The position numbers were made by a program, and so were the translations under genes. 64,000 bases of DNA from positions 434,001 through 498,000 of the forward strand of contig JADWOT020000002.1 of the NCBI GenBank assembly GCA_036345935.2. Reading direction: 5' to 3'. Within the stretch, counting starts at the first letter, position 1. Each line of letters starts with the position of its first letter. This document shows, piece after piece, positions 27,301-33,923 of the stretch. The notes beneath the pieces were generated by a model, which ran no database searches, was not told where the DNA came from, and was given only the letters and a program-made list of their open reading frames with translations. Source of the stretch: Taenia hydatigena (taxonomy: Eukaryota > Platyhelminthes > Cestoda > Cyclophyllidea > Taeniidae).

Positions 27301-30260
27301 AGAGGTGAACAACAGCAGCATGACCTTTGAATGCGGTCCCTTAGACTAGTGGACCTTATGACCTCGCCATCAATTACATTCGTGGCTGATATGGTAGCAG
27401 ACAGGGAAAGGGAATAGTCACTAAAGTGGTGCAATCTACGATTCAGCTTTCAACCCTGGATGACAGAAACCTGACTATGGGACGCGCATGAAGCGGGGGA
27501 GGGGGACTTAAAACAGACAACAAGTGACAAGAGGCAGACAGCTATAAAGGACCAAGGACACCTCGAAAGCGGCTCCTCTTTCCCAACAAAATAATGATAT
27601 TTCCAACCTAAAAAAAGCCCTAGCGTGCGTTGTGCGTGTAGGCATGCCGACAGATCAGTTTCAACCGGCTGAAGGCGACATGACCACAGAAAAGAAAAAA
27701 CAGCCGAATAGTTTTTTCTTTCGCCATCTCGCGGAAGCAGCACCCGAGAATGAGTCACAACCCTACGGAATTGAAATACGATATATACTAGTCACTCATC
27801 CAGCCAGCCAAGCAACAGCAGCGGGCTACTCTCTCTTGCTCTCGCGCTCTCTCTCCAGGGCAGGAGGTGAGCCAAATCGCAAGACTTGGTCGGTGGATGA
27901 AAAAAACTCCATGAATGCTAAAAACAACAACAACAGGAACACGGAAACAAACAAAGTGATAGTCATCCAGCTGGTCTAAAAAGGCACGCAAATCTCCTCC
28001 CAAAGAACAGGCGTGTTGCGCGTGTTAACAACCAAATAGCGTCTAAAAGGAGGGCCGTTTTCGACTCCTTCCTCTCCTTTCCCGACCTTCCGTCCAAGTC
28101 AAGTGTGGAGTTGGCCAGTGACTACTTTCAAGACCAAAGAGTGAAAATTTGGACTACATCCCCCTCCTCCACACGTCCCGTGTGTAATAACAAGGGTGGA
28201 CAATTATTATCTCATGTTATGAAACTTTCTCAAGCGAGCAGGGGGTAAGGGGGAGAGTGAATGAAATAACAAACGTGAAGGAGTGCAGAAAACTATGAAT
28301 GAATGGGGGCAGGCGAAAGAACGGAGCCTGCAAAGTCGGCTTGACACAGAGGTTACCGAGGAAGCGCTGACGCTCGTGAGTACGCCAAAGCGCATCCATT
28401 AGAAGAGTCGACTAATAAACAGAGATATTTGATCTGTAGACAGGAACGTCGGCATTTAGGCTGATTTAGGGAGTTAAAGACAAAAAGTGATAACGGCCAC
28501 TATCACCACTGCAAATATTAATGCGAATCAGACTAATTCTGCGTTTTTATTGGTTGATGTTGCCCGATCAGCTCTGATTGGTTCGTTTGCGATTTAAAGG
28601 TTGGATCGACCGTTAGAGCCAACCAATGAATTCGTGATGCCAAATAAGGAATAAATAAGCATATTAAGAAGTCTGAATCCTTAAAAAGTAACATGGAACA
28701 AAATATTGGAATCAATCTGAAGAGCGGCTATGCATACTCCTAATTTTTCTTTGTCTGGTGTAAGTTTAACATTTTTGCATGGAAGCGAAAAAGCCTCAAG
28801 AGGAGGTGAATCACCTCGACAAATCATAAAATCAGTTAATCTCGATTGACAGAACTAGCTACTATTATAGAAATGCTGCACTTTTTGAGCCTTTTGGACA
28901 TAAAAATATTTATTATTTTCACTTGGGATTTAGTAATGCCAACCCTTAGTTTCTCAGGCAGTAAGTGCAAGGCCTTATTAGAATTGGCACCTTTCACTCC
29001 TTCCACAGTTTCGATCATCTTAGAAGCCCATTTCCTCTCAGTTCACATTGCATTGTTTGTTGAAAGATTACGCTTTTAGGTCAAAAATGCACAATCCTGG
29101 TGAAATCTTTGAAAACCAGCCAATTTGGTATGAAATTTGGGCAAATTGCCTATTATTAAACGAGTTTCTCTGCAAGGTCAAGCTGTTTAAAAGGCAAAGG
29201 GTAGTTTAACATGGAAAAAAACACATGATTTTTTAATTCTTCTCAAAGCACATCACTCTCTTACTTTTAATGCGAATGAACTGTCTACTTACCGAAATCC
29301 ACCAGCTTCACCTCTCCATTGTCGGTTAGTAAAATATTACTGCCTTTGACATCGCGATGGATAACACCAAAGGAGTGAAGATGCGCCAGAGCAGAAACGG
29401 TGGAGTAGAGGAGGTACTGCAACACGACAGCTGGAAGGCGTCCAGGTGAATCGCCTCCTTCGATACTGCAAAGATTGCGTGGAAGGTAGAGGCGAGGTGC
29501 CTGCCTCTTCACCAAATCCGGGTATTTCTTTACTCCCACTTCAAGCCGATGCTTGTTTCGGGCACGACGATGACTAAGGCAGGGGCAATGAGCCACCGCG
29601 ATCTTGTTCAAAAGATCGGTCTTGTGTTGGAGGCTGGTGGAAGGAGTTTTTGCGACCGACTGCTTGGTAGTGGAGAGGTATTTGTGAATAAGGTCATCCG
29701 GACAAACCGTGGATAAGCAAGGAATAAGCTTGGCACATCGTTTGGACAGCTCAGTGACTGTACCGCCACCACATAGTTCCATGGCAATCCAGACCTGTGG
29801 TTGAAGCAGATCGTCTGCTGGACTGTTGACGTATACACCCATAAACTGTGGAAGGTTGGGATGATTGTAGCAAAGACGATTTAGAGCTCGAGTTTCCTTA
29901 ACCTCTTCCAAAGCCTCCGCGATGTCGTCAATGATTTTAATAGCCACATTCTGACCTACAATGTGTTCGATTATGGACGAAAATATAATAATGCAGGCAA
30001 ACTTAAAGCCGTCACAAAGAATTTATTTACTATACGAGGCAATTAGGTCAACGCCAATCAAAACAATCGTTAAGTTCGAAAAAAATTCTCGAAAAATTTG
30101 TTGGACAACATAAGCAAGAAATCAAAGCAGTGCATTAAAATCCCAGTAAAAACGTGCCATTGCTTCTGTAGTAAGCCTGCCAAACCTCTCCATAAGTCCC
30201 TTTCCCAATTCGCTTTTCGAGTTTGAAAGTCTTCTTGGGATCCGCTCGCACCACTTCCAT
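62..30260 (-). CDS. Class III myosin (NinaC/MYO3-like): protein kinase fused to a degenerate myosin head; 24 exons
   Basis: Overall gene, read from high to low coordinates. Known family role: class III myosins join a Ste20-like kinase to an actin motor and work in photoreceptors and actin protrusions of sensory cells. Seen here, in predicted residue order: kinase (about 15-390), Ser/Thr-rich linker (about 400-660), myosin head (about 660-1300), IQ motif (about 1373), low-complexity tail, stop at 64-62. The total, about 1,716 residues, is close to vertebrate MYO3A. Exon phases agree at nearly every junction, which argues for one gene. Unresolved points: both ends of the exon at 9724-9799, and whether an exon is missing between 7518 and 3980. 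The ATG at 30,260 is chosen because it lies 14 codons before the kinase fold; an upstream coding exon is possible. Oddities are the nucleotide-site losses in the head, a kinase insert, a GC-AG intron and a 17-nt microexon. A pseudogene is unlikely, since no stop or frameshift breaks about 5 kb of coding sequence. Confidence 0.85.
433..807 (-). CDS. Myosin III exon 22: low-complexity tail
   Basis: 375 bp, phase 0/0, acceptor GGACGTCAG, donor GTAGGC. Codes for a basic Ser/Asn-rich region with repeated [16 protein letters not shown] and RRKVSD motifs, all of the R-x-x-S type that basophilic kinases phosphorylate. A helical stretch follows ([17 protein letters not shown]). No known domain. Confidence 0.72.
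928..1380 (-). CDS. Myosin III exon 21: IQ motif and proximal tail
   Basis: 453 bp, phase 0/0. Opens with a helix ([15 protein letters not shown]) running into [19 protein letters not shown], an IQ-type calmodulin/light-chain site with IQ and the Arg four positions on. The rest is Thr/Asn-rich, then Gln-rich (four Gln, two Lys, KPKRPPP) and Tyr/Pro-rich ([13 protein letters not shown]). The IQ motif next to a myosin converter is the expected lever-arm layout and ties the tail to the head. Acceptor TTCCTCCTAG, donor GTGAGT. Confidence 0.8.
1854..1981 (-). CDS. Myosin III exon 20: end of the head
   Basis: Acceptor GATCTCTTCAG, donor GTGAGT, 128 bp. Codes for [20 protein letters not shown], then [19 protein letters not shown]. 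It sits where active motors carry W-x-x-GKTKVFLK, and only W-x-G-x-x-V remains. Phase 1 in, 0 out, in agreement with exons 19 and 21. Confidence 0.68.
2054..2346 (-). CDS. Myosin III exon 19: SH1 helix and converter region
   Basis: 293 bp between CTTATCTAG and GTAAAG. After a Pro-rich loop it reads [20 protein letters not shown], against [20 protein letters not shown] in MYO3A, then [15 protein letters not shown], against ILFEEFVKRYYYLAF. The reactive-helix and converter framework is clear. The Pro-rich segment ([10 protein letters not shown]) between the actin strand and this helix is an insert not usual in the family. Phase 2 in, 1 out. Confidence 0.78.
2869..2927 (-). CDS. Myosin III exon 18: actin-contact strand of the head
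   Basis: Reads [20 protein letters not shown] (last codon completed by exon 19) with LDDGR following. This aligns with the motor sequence [26 protein letters not shown], though RCIKPN itself is altered. Acceptor TTTCTTCCAG, donor GTAAAC; phase 0 in, 2 out. An upstream acceptor at 2965 would extend the exon, but its phase does not fit the microexon. Confidence 0.7.
3023..3039 (-). CDS. Myosin III 17-nt microexon (loop 2)
   Basis: GTCTTTTAG acceptor, 17 bases, GTAAGT donor. Entered in phase 1 from exon 17 it codes for (E)IKSTE and leaves phase 0, which is what the next exon needs. Without it the two flanking exons do not join in frame. The peptide falls at loop 2, the variable actin-contact loop. 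Confidence 0.55.
3854..3980 (-). CDS. Myosin III exon 17: head, upper 50K to loop 2
   Basis: 127 bp after TTTCCTTGTAG. In phase 0 it reads [20 protein letters not shown], then [11 protein letters not shown]. It matches the motor stretch [26 protein letters not shown], including RD-x-L, the S and LL. Another frame is also open and superficially resembles the next motif, but phases favour this one. Exon 16 leaves phase 0, so the two could join directly. Then the HYAGKVLYD segment (about 60 residues) would be absent; otherwise an exon of 3n length is missing here. Confidence 0.7.
4745..5935 (-). repeat. Dispersed repeat R2, copy A
   Basis: The reverse complement of this stretch matches 14,230-15,310 in several blocks in the same order: the block with GACAGGAGAAGGACGTT (about 5766-5782 against 14,378-14,394), the block with GCCTCTCTCCAC (about 5434), the block with ATGTGGAAGTTC (about 5219) and the block with ACAACAAGAGAA-type sequence (about 4838). 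The copies have drifted considerably. Short open frames remain, but I cannot name the element class. Confidence 0.65.
7518..7638 (-). CDS. Myosin III exon 16: relay region of the head
   Basis: The acceptor GTTGATTTTTAG opens an exon whose second half reads [20 protein letters not shown], aligned with PLGLLALLDEESRFPQATD of the motor. Phase 2 in, donor GTAAGT with phase 0 out. This is among the better-conserved pieces of the degenerate head and sets the reading frame downstream. Confidence 0.75.
8009..8697 (-). CDS. Myosin III exon 15: central head, largest exon
   Basis: 689 bp with all three phase checks satisfied. It starts [15 protein letters not shown] (motor helix ending AAILHLGNI in active myosins), then [20 protein letters not shown], matching the LxxxLxISxEEL segment. 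Next comes a basic insert around [16 protein letters not shown], then [20 protein letters not shown], matching [22 protein letters not shown]. The following stretch, where switch II (DIFGFE) belongs, reads [17 protein letters not shown], without the Asp, Gly and Glu. The donor GTACTT gives the phase 2 exit exon 16 needs. Confidence 0.8.
8771..8829 (-). CDS. Myosin III exon 14: head, mid region
   Basis: 59 bp coding for [20 protein letters not shown], matching the motor segment with an acidic start, a hydrophobic helix and GF(S/T)xxE. The Glu is the first residue of the next exon. Acceptor CCTTTTCCAG, donor GTTTGA; phase 1 in, 0 out. Confidence 0.72.
8906..8934 (-). CDS. Myosin III exon 13: 29-bp small exon
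   Basis: CTTCCTCTTTAG acceptor and GTAAGG donor enclose 29 bases coding for SKSLSSSSK. Phase 2 in and 1 out agree with both neighbours. It sits in the surface loop before the DAEEF-like helix of the head. Confidence 0.62.
9017..9110 (-). CDS. Myosin III exon 12: head, region after switch I
   Basis: 94 bp after TATTTTGTAG, with donor GTCAGC. The frame chosen reads [20 protein letters not shown] then [11 protein letters not shown], aligned with the NFHIFYYIYAGL...FRLPE...RYI stretch. A second frame is also open, but only this one joins exons 13-15, whose motor match is clear. Phase 1 in, 2 out. Confidence 0.6.
9724..9799 (-). CDS. Myosin III exon 11 (boundaries uncertain)
   Basis: The acceptor CCCTCACAG is followed by one open frame: [18 protein letters not shown] then PPDYGTE, ending at a GTAATT donor. 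It aligns loosely with the GARISEYLLEKSRVI segment. Entry phase (2) and exit phase (0) disagree with exons 10 and 12 as drawn. A second acceptor 13 bases downstream or a downstream GTGATT donor could repair this, as could an unseen microexon. Confidence 0.45.
10289..10397 (-). CDS. Myosin III exon 10: segment where switch I should be
   Basis: Codes for [20 protein letters not shown], then [17 protein letters not shown]. This aligns with the motor stretch ILQVNSLVEAFGN...NSSRFGKYLEMMF...G. The helix and the following EF-V-F strand are recognisable, but the switch I signature NxxSSRFG is gone. Phase 0 in. The GTACGA donor leaves phase 1, which does not fit the next exon, so this 3' boundary may be wrong. 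Confidence 0.66.
10481..10573 (-). CDS. Myosin III exon 9: segment where the P-loop should be
   Basis: 31 codons: [17 protein letters not shown] then [14 protein letters not shown]. Joined to exon 8 it gives [15 protein letters not shown], against DQCIVISGESGSGKTES in MYO3A. The beta-strand, the first glycine and the spacing survive, but GESGxGKT has become GKRHEPTF, with no lysine-threonine pair to hold ATP phosphates. Both splice sites are good (CTCAAG acceptor, GTGAGT donor) and the phase is 0/0. Confidence 0.72.
10723..10881 (-). CDS. Myosin III exon 8: start of the myosin head
   Basis: Codes for 53 residues with [18 protein letters not shown] and SLFQP, aligned with the motor segment that normally reads IYTYVGDILIALNPF...YSP. 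It ends in [10 protein letters not shown], matching the residues before the P-loop strand (KDQ in MYO3A). Only the framework is kept (I/V, G-I-L-V, Y, F-x-P). Acceptor CCATTGTAG, donor GTTAGT; phase 0 on both sides. Confidence 0.68.
11250..11677 (-). CDS. Myosin III exon 7: acidic linker into the myosin head
   Basis: A 428-bp exon coding for a Ser/Gln/Asn-rich first half (many SxxxS pairs, SPIHRSQS) and an acidic second half (a run of five Glu, then [15 protein letters not shown]) that turns helical ([12 protein letters not shown]). It should be flexible and open to phosphorylation by the neighbouring kinase. That role is inferred. Phase 1 in and 0 out agree with exons 6 and 8. Acceptor GAACAAG, donor GTAGGT. 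Confidence 0.72.
12417..12783 (-). CDS. Myosin III exon 6: Ser/Thr-rich linker, first half
   Basis: Starts after a TCTCCCTTCAAG acceptor with [16 protein letters not shown], a short amphipathic stretch where MYO3 proteins leave the kinase. About 100 residues dominated by Ser, Thr, Gly and Ala follow, with no recognisable fold. Phase 0 in. I place the donor at GTACGC (12,416), because its phase 1 exit is what exon 7 needs. A GTTGAG donor nearer the stop would not match. Confidence 0.7.
14230..15310 (+). repeat. Dispersed repeat R2, copy B
   Basis: Partner of the copy at 4745-5935, in opposite orientation, in the intron between linker exon 6 and kinase exon 5. Block order is collinear over about 1.1-1.2 kb. 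It lacks visible terminal repeats, and no reading frame is long enough to show a transposase or reverse transcriptase. It is probably an old LINE or DNA-element remnant. Confidence 0.65.
16400..16640 (+). repeat. Dispersed repeat R1, copy A
   Basis: Matches the reverse complement of about 23,040-23,285. Shared blocks include ATCGGTCAAGG, ACAGACCAACTTTATTGCC, CCTCTTTATAGGTTC, GGGCCATTC and ATCACCGCTGTAAAA, in order over about 240 bp. Translation similarity (PLYRFL...GHS in both) follows from the DNA match and need not mean a protein. Confidence 0.75.
16790..16808. repeat. C tract
   Basis: A run of 12 C, one T, then six C, in a myosin III intron. Confidence 0.85.
17900..17990 (-). CDS. Myosin III exon 5: end of the kinase domain
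   Basis: In phase 2 this 91-bp exon continues FLSK with [20 protein letters not shown], the RP motif and final helix of Ste20-like kinases, closing the domain near residue 390. In phase 0 the same bases read as a different peptide starting MPGQGQD, but only phase 2 joins exon 4 and gives the family motif. Acceptor TTTTTTAG, donor GTATGT. Confidence 0.92.
17991..22157. other. Intron between myosin III exons 4 and 5
   Basis: 4.2 kb without any supported exon on either strand. Frames are short and full of stops, and the sequence is AT-rich with A-tracts. A minus-strand frame at about 21,890-22,070 is open but has no splice phase that fits its neighbours. Confidence 0.5.
22158..22420 (-). CDS. 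Myosin III exon 4: kinase C-lobe
   Basis: The acceptor CTCAAG is followed by [20 protein letters not shown], the alpha-F region with its structural Asp, then [19 protein letters not shown] and EMFDFLSK. Family members read YDxRxDVWSLGITAIELxxGxPPLxxxHP here, so the order and spacing are canonical. The donor GTGAGT leaves phase 2, completed by the next exon 4.2 kb away. The intron upstream (22,421-26,713) holds a repeat copy and an unrelated plus-strand exon. Confidence 0.93.
23040..23285 (-). repeat. Dispersed repeat R1, copy B
   Basis: Opposite-strand partner of the copy at 16,400-16,640, lying in the intron between kinase exons 3 and 4. The best-kept block is the 19-base ACAGACCAACTTTATTGCC. 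No terminal inverted repeat or poly(A) end is obvious, so the class is unknown. Confidence 0.75.
24525..24541. repeat. (AC)n microsatellite
   Basis: A run of alternating A and C in the intron between kinase exons 3 and 4. Short; likely polymorphic. Confidence 0.8.
24670..24690. repeat. (TCC)n microsatellite
   Basis: Seven TCC units following a T tract, inside the same intron. Confidence 0.85.
25000..25208 (+). CDS. Orphan plus-strand exon resembling gene C exons (possible pseudogene fragment)
   Basis: Begins after an ATTCAAAG acceptor-like site and ends at a GTGAGC donor. It codes for [20 protein letters not shown], then [20 protein letters not shown], then [20 protein letters not shown]. 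The layout (TT-V-YxVS, about ten residues, L-x-SS, then NVT and a W or Q next to a short turn) resembles the minus-strand exon at 33,924-34,123. It lies antisense inside a myosin III intron with no partner exon found nearby. It may be a transposed or nested gene piece. I do not recognise the domain. Confidence 0.4.
26714..26790 (-). CDS. Myosin III exon 3: kinase activation segment
   Basis: 77 bp between a TTTCAACAG acceptor and a GTGGGT donor. It completes DFG and codes for an activation segment ending [13 protein letters not shown], the P+1 loop and APE motif (about 279-281). The threonines next to GTPYW are the usual site of activating phosphorylation in Ste20 kinases. Phase 1 in, phase 0 out, matching both neighbours. 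Confidence 0.93.
26791..29292. other. Intron between myosin III exons 2 and 3
   Basis: 2.5 kb with no supported exon. It contains one copy of the recurrent 11-mer TTTAAGTAGCA (27,015-27,025). Otherwise it is ordinary intron sequence. Confidence 0.5.
29293..29955 (-). CDS. Myosin III exon 2: kinase core with a large insert
   Basis: Codes for the ATP-anchoring lysine (VAIK, about residue 41), the alpha-C glutamate (about 55), [12 protein letters not shown] and the hinge [15 protein letters not shown], then [11 protein letters not shown] (catalytic Asp about 236) and LVDF, the start of [14 protein letters not shown] and DVKG(S/N)NILLT are typical of Ste20/MYO3 kinases. Between helix D and helix E there is an extra stretch of about 85 residues, rich in Lys, Arg, Ser and His, that MYO3 kinases lack. 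The donor GTAAGT at 29,292 leaves phase 1, which the next exon completes to Gly. Alternative identity: a MAP4K-type kinase, excluded by the exons that follow. Confidence 0.93.
30158..30260 (-). CDS. Myosin III exon 1: kinase glycine-rich loop
   Basis: Begins at the in-frame ATG and contains [10 protein letters not shown], the kinase nucleotide-binding loop (residues 18-27), preceded by [12 protein letters not shown], like the start of the MYO3/NinaC kinase. The frame stays open upstream to about 30,326, so an upstream exon could supply the true start. No GT donor fits the phase of exon 2. A GC donor (GCACGT, 30,157-30,152) fits exactly and yields [11 protein letters not shown] across the junction, closely matching the NGQ...AVKIL of MYO3A as I remember it. 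The alternative GT donor at 30,153 breaks the frame. Confidence 0.85.
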
Positions 30261-30700
30261 CGGGAGCAGTAAACCCAAAGAAGAATTCGAAAATGTGGTG
30301 ACCTCAACTACTTTGCGATTTGGCAAATGTAAACAAATTGTGTGTTATAAAGCAAAGATACCATGGTAAGGCCTAATAACCGTAAAAATATAATCTTTTT
30401 AAGTATTTTAAATTAATATATTTATAGTTTCAAAAAAAGCACAAAGTTTTATAAGTTATAAAAGAAAAGTTATATAAAATGTTACCGACACACCCGAGAC
30501 CCGCAACTTTGAAAACAAACTTACCTAAAAAATTAACAATCTTTTAAACCCTAATACTTAGTATATTGCGTGCTTTTCTATTTTTAGAGCGTCAATATTA
30601 GCGCCTACTCAGAACATCTTCACCAGGCAGCCATCTTAGCGTTCAAAATATTAATAAAATATGTATACAAGTGCTGACTATTTTAACCCTTATGTAGTAC
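30261..30700. promoter_or_regulatory. Probable 5' flank of the myosin III gene
   Basis: AT-rich stretch (many T/A tracts around 30,400-30,660) just before the first recognised coding exon. A 5' UTR or first non-coding exon is likely here, but I see no clear TATA box or initiator, so this is positional inference only. Confidence 0.3.
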
Positions 30701-30703
30701 ATT

Positions 30704-30983
30704 GTTTGTTTGAACTGCCGGTCTCGGTCAAGGTCACAGAGATGGCCGTACTGCCCTAGCTGCTTGGACTGGCCTCCGGGCCATGCCAGCAGCCTATTTC
30801 CCTCTGTCCGTTGAATATATATATATATTCTACCCTAGCATTATGCCTTTTTTTGCCTTCGAAGAAGCCTCGGGACGCTACACTAACATTTCTACAAAAA
30901 TGTGTGCAGCGGCCAGCCTACGCAGCCGGGGTCAGATGGCCACCCCTGTAACCCTGACAAAAACCGGTAGTACAAACAAACAT
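30704..30983 (+). mobile_element. Inverted-repeat element, copy 1 (MITE-like)
   Basis: The left end reads TTTGTTTGAACTGCCGGT and the right end ACCGGTAGTACAAACAAA; the ends are inverted repeats of each other, and the similarity runs inward for about 70 bp (GGTCAAGGTCACAGAG against the complement of CTGTAACCCTGAC). The middle has an (AT)n stretch near 30,820. No coding capacity. About 280 bp, typical of a non-autonomous DNA transposon. Confidence 0.7.
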
Positions 30984-31261
30984 ATTACTACATGTAGGAG
31001 TTATTAAACGCACTGCCGCTGGATTTTATCGAGTAACCCAGCGAATTATACATTATCAACCTTCGTAGGGACCAGTTAAGGGGAATGGAAAACTGCTAGC
31101 TATTACTTGCGCAGCAGATAAAATACTAAAATGAATGGCACTGATGACTATTCAGCTTATAGGCAAGCAGAAGAGGCATCACGTCATAAAACGTCACTAG
31201 TTTGTATTGCTAAATGGCGCAGTAAGAAGGTATCCGAGAGAAACTAAAGGCATCTTCGACG

Positions 31262-31445
31262 GTTCTAAAATATGGTTGTAGCGTCCCGAGGCTTCTTCGA
31301 AGGAAAAGGAAGGTATAATACTAGAGTAGAATATATATTTTCAATAGACAGAGGGAAATAAGCTGCTGACATGGCCCAAAGGCTAGCCCACGCAGCTAGG
31401 GCAATACGACCACCTCTGTGACCTTGACTGAAGCCAGTTGTAGTA
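31262..31445 (-). mobile_element. Inverted-repeat element, copy 2 (left arm of a hairpin)
   Basis: Its reverse complement matches copy 3 almost along its full length, including CAAGGTCACAGAGGTGG, TATTGCCCTAGCTGCGTGGG and GCCTCGGGAC. Lying head to head with copy 3, it forms an inverted repeat with arms of about 185 bp and a short spacer near 31,440-31,460. Confidence 0.8.
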
Positions 31446-31446
31446 C

Positions 31447-31645
31447 TTTGTTTGTTAGAACTGCTGGTTTCTGTCAAGGTCACAGAGGTGGCCGTATTGC
31501 CCTAGCTGCGTGGGCTAGCCTTTGGGCCATGTCAGCAGCCTTTTTCCCTCTGTCCGATGAATATATATATTCTACTTTAGCATTCTGCCTTCTTTTACTT
31601 TCGAGGAAGCCTCGGGACACTGCACCAACAGTTCCAGCAAACAAA
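31447..31645 (+). mobile_element. Inverted-repeat element, copy 3 (right arm of a hairpin)
   Basis: Same family as copy 1: it begins TTTGTTTGTTAGAACTGCTGG and has the same order of blocks, with (AT)n near 31,560. It also encloses the GCCTCGGGAC block found in all copies. Confidence 0.8.
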
Positions 31646-31859
31646 GTACTACAGTGATCACCAGTTTTTGATCTCTAACAATTAACGCTTTTTTCGATTT
31701 GCTGAGATTTAAAAAATAGCAGACGGGATCCTAAAAGATGTTTTAAGATCGAGTTTGCTTTCTTCGTCACCAATGCAGCACATGTTGATGCGTTTTGGAA
31801 CTCCCTTTTGGGCAAATTACCATGGCAGAATATATGGCCTTCTGGAGCCTCTGATATGA

Positions 31860-32065
31860 GTCAGATGCCAGCTCACGCGATTAGGGCAATATGGTCACCA
31901 CTGTCTCTCTGACCAAAACCGATAGTTTGAACAAACAAAGCAGCATAAGGTACACTACGAGAAAAGAAGAAGCTTATTTCTCTCTGCCAGTTGAATATGC
32001 ATATTCCACTCCAGTATTCTACCTTCTTTTGCCTTGGAGGGAGCCTCGGGATGCTACATACCTCG
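31860..32065. mobile_element. Inverted-repeat element, copy 4 (rearranged)
   Basis: Contains the complement of the terminal block (GACCAAAACCGATAGTTTGAACAAACAAAG, in part, near 31,912) followed by the internal block in plus orientation (TTTCTCTCTGCCAGTTGAATAT, in part, then GGGAGCCTCGGGATGCTAC near 32,040). It is an older, rearranged member of the 30.7-31.6 kb family. Confidence 0.6.
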
Positions 32066-32109
32066 TAGACGAAGTACGGTTACGAAAATTAAATTTGGCT
32101 CTGGATTAG

Positions 32110-33900
32110 TAAATCAACACCTCAGACGTAGATAGACTCTCCCGCGCTATGTACCAACTGTTCAAGCTACTTTAATAAAATTGCGTAAAGACATCTGACT
32201 TTCTATTATCAGGAGTATTAAAGAGGATCCGAGCCACGTTTGTAGCACTATACGCCAAAGATAGCCGTTTGATTTTAGACTTAAGTTGGTATAGGAGCTA
32301 ATGATGCAGACTGTAAACAATCACATGCCTGATAACCAAATACAATTGTAGTACTTATATTCTTTAAATGTGCTTTGTAGGCCAGATGAAGAAAAACAAT
32401 TTGAACCACGTGACGGAGCAGCGTGAAGACTCGCTGGAGCGTGACACTTCCTCGGTCTGAACCCCCACATCTTGCCTAGCTGTGTAATTATCAACCTATG
32501 TATTAAAGATGTCAAAACATACGCAGACTTTTGCTAACAAGGGAGACCATTAGAAAGAGAAGGAACCCTCTGCAACAATAATACATGCAATAACATAACA
32601 AATCAATTTTACCCAATTGTCATGTCATGCTCCCCTTTTAATTTCCACTTGATCAATTTTTGAAATCCTTTTTACTGCAAAATAATTCTTAACAACAACA
32701 ACAAAAATACGCTAAAAGTAACTAATTTTGTAATTCTTTGTGCACCTTTTTAATTTTTTTTATTTTAACACAACTTACTTTTGTTTTAACACTTTACATT
32801 TGCGGCACACCATTTGGGTGAACATGGCTGTAATGCCTTTGGTGGAATTTCATGTGCTCATGTAACCTTAAAGCCAATTATTTACTTATTTGAAGTCTTT
32901 TATGCAGTTCAGTCTGAAGGAATATGAATTATTTCAAGTTTCTTGTTACCTGGCTTGTAGATTTTAATTTTAAACACAAAGTCGTCGATTTGATGTAATC
33001 CAATCCTTTGGATTGCTTAGTTTTTTCTGGAAATTCTTACGACTTGCCTAATTCTCCCTTCTCCTACCGACTTTTGCTTTTAGACAAACGCGAACTCAAT
33101 TGACACTTCTGTAAATGTACATTTTACTTAAAGCATGTACCTCAGATAGCCTTAAAGACTGCTTTAATAAATGAACTTGAACAGGACAAATCAATTAAGG
33201 TATTTTGTTTCTTTTGTGCTGTATTTATTTTGTGCCCCTTAGAAGGTCTACACACAGTATGGAAATCGCATTTTTGTTCCCGCGGAACGCATGAAGGTGC
33301 TTGCAAATTGCAAAAGTTAGCCCTTTTCTTTTGTGTGTAACTTATAAATCATTTAGAGGAGTTGGAAAAACTGCAACAGCAGAAAGACCAAGGGAACGAA
33401 AAACAGCCTTGAATAAATCCTACTAACTGTGTATGCACTCGTTTTGACTCGGCGTTGGTGGAAGGTTCAGTCCTCGTCTCCACGGAGGCTGTTTGAAAGG
33501 GGTTTTGTTCTTTGGTACATTCGTGTCCCTCTTTAGCATTGCCAAATATGGTGGCGTGGGATGCCTCCTTCACTTCGTTGGGAATTAACTACATTGTAGA
33601 GATCAGTTCACTTTTACAGAGGCAGTTAATTCTTACAAAAGGGGCTATTTTTAACGTTGCGCAATTACTGAGGCGGCACTGAAAAAGTTTAACAAGTCTT
33701 TTGCTCCTCGCGGGTGGGAGGGAGGAGGAATGAATGACCCTCATGCGCACCATCACCTCCCGTGCCGATTGGCGCGTTCAGAGCGGCGTTCTCTTCCCGT
33801 TTTTGTATCGTCTCATTGCACTCCTCCATTTGAGCAAATATTATGGACTAGTAAATGTTTGTTTGCCTACAGTTCTGAGATCGCAAGCACAGTTGTTGTT
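32110..33900. other. Intergenic stretch, no gene seen
   Basis: AT-rich DNA between the inverted-repeat cluster and gene C. Only short open frames, none with paired splice sites and a convincing peptide. Confidence 0.5.
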
Positions 33901-33923
33901 TGGTGGAAGGGATTGTGGGTTAC

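Noticed and set aside
29285..29947. Stand-alone MAP4K or other Ste20 kinase gene
   Set aside because: The exons downstream continue in phase into a myosin head and IQ motif, the class III myosin layout.
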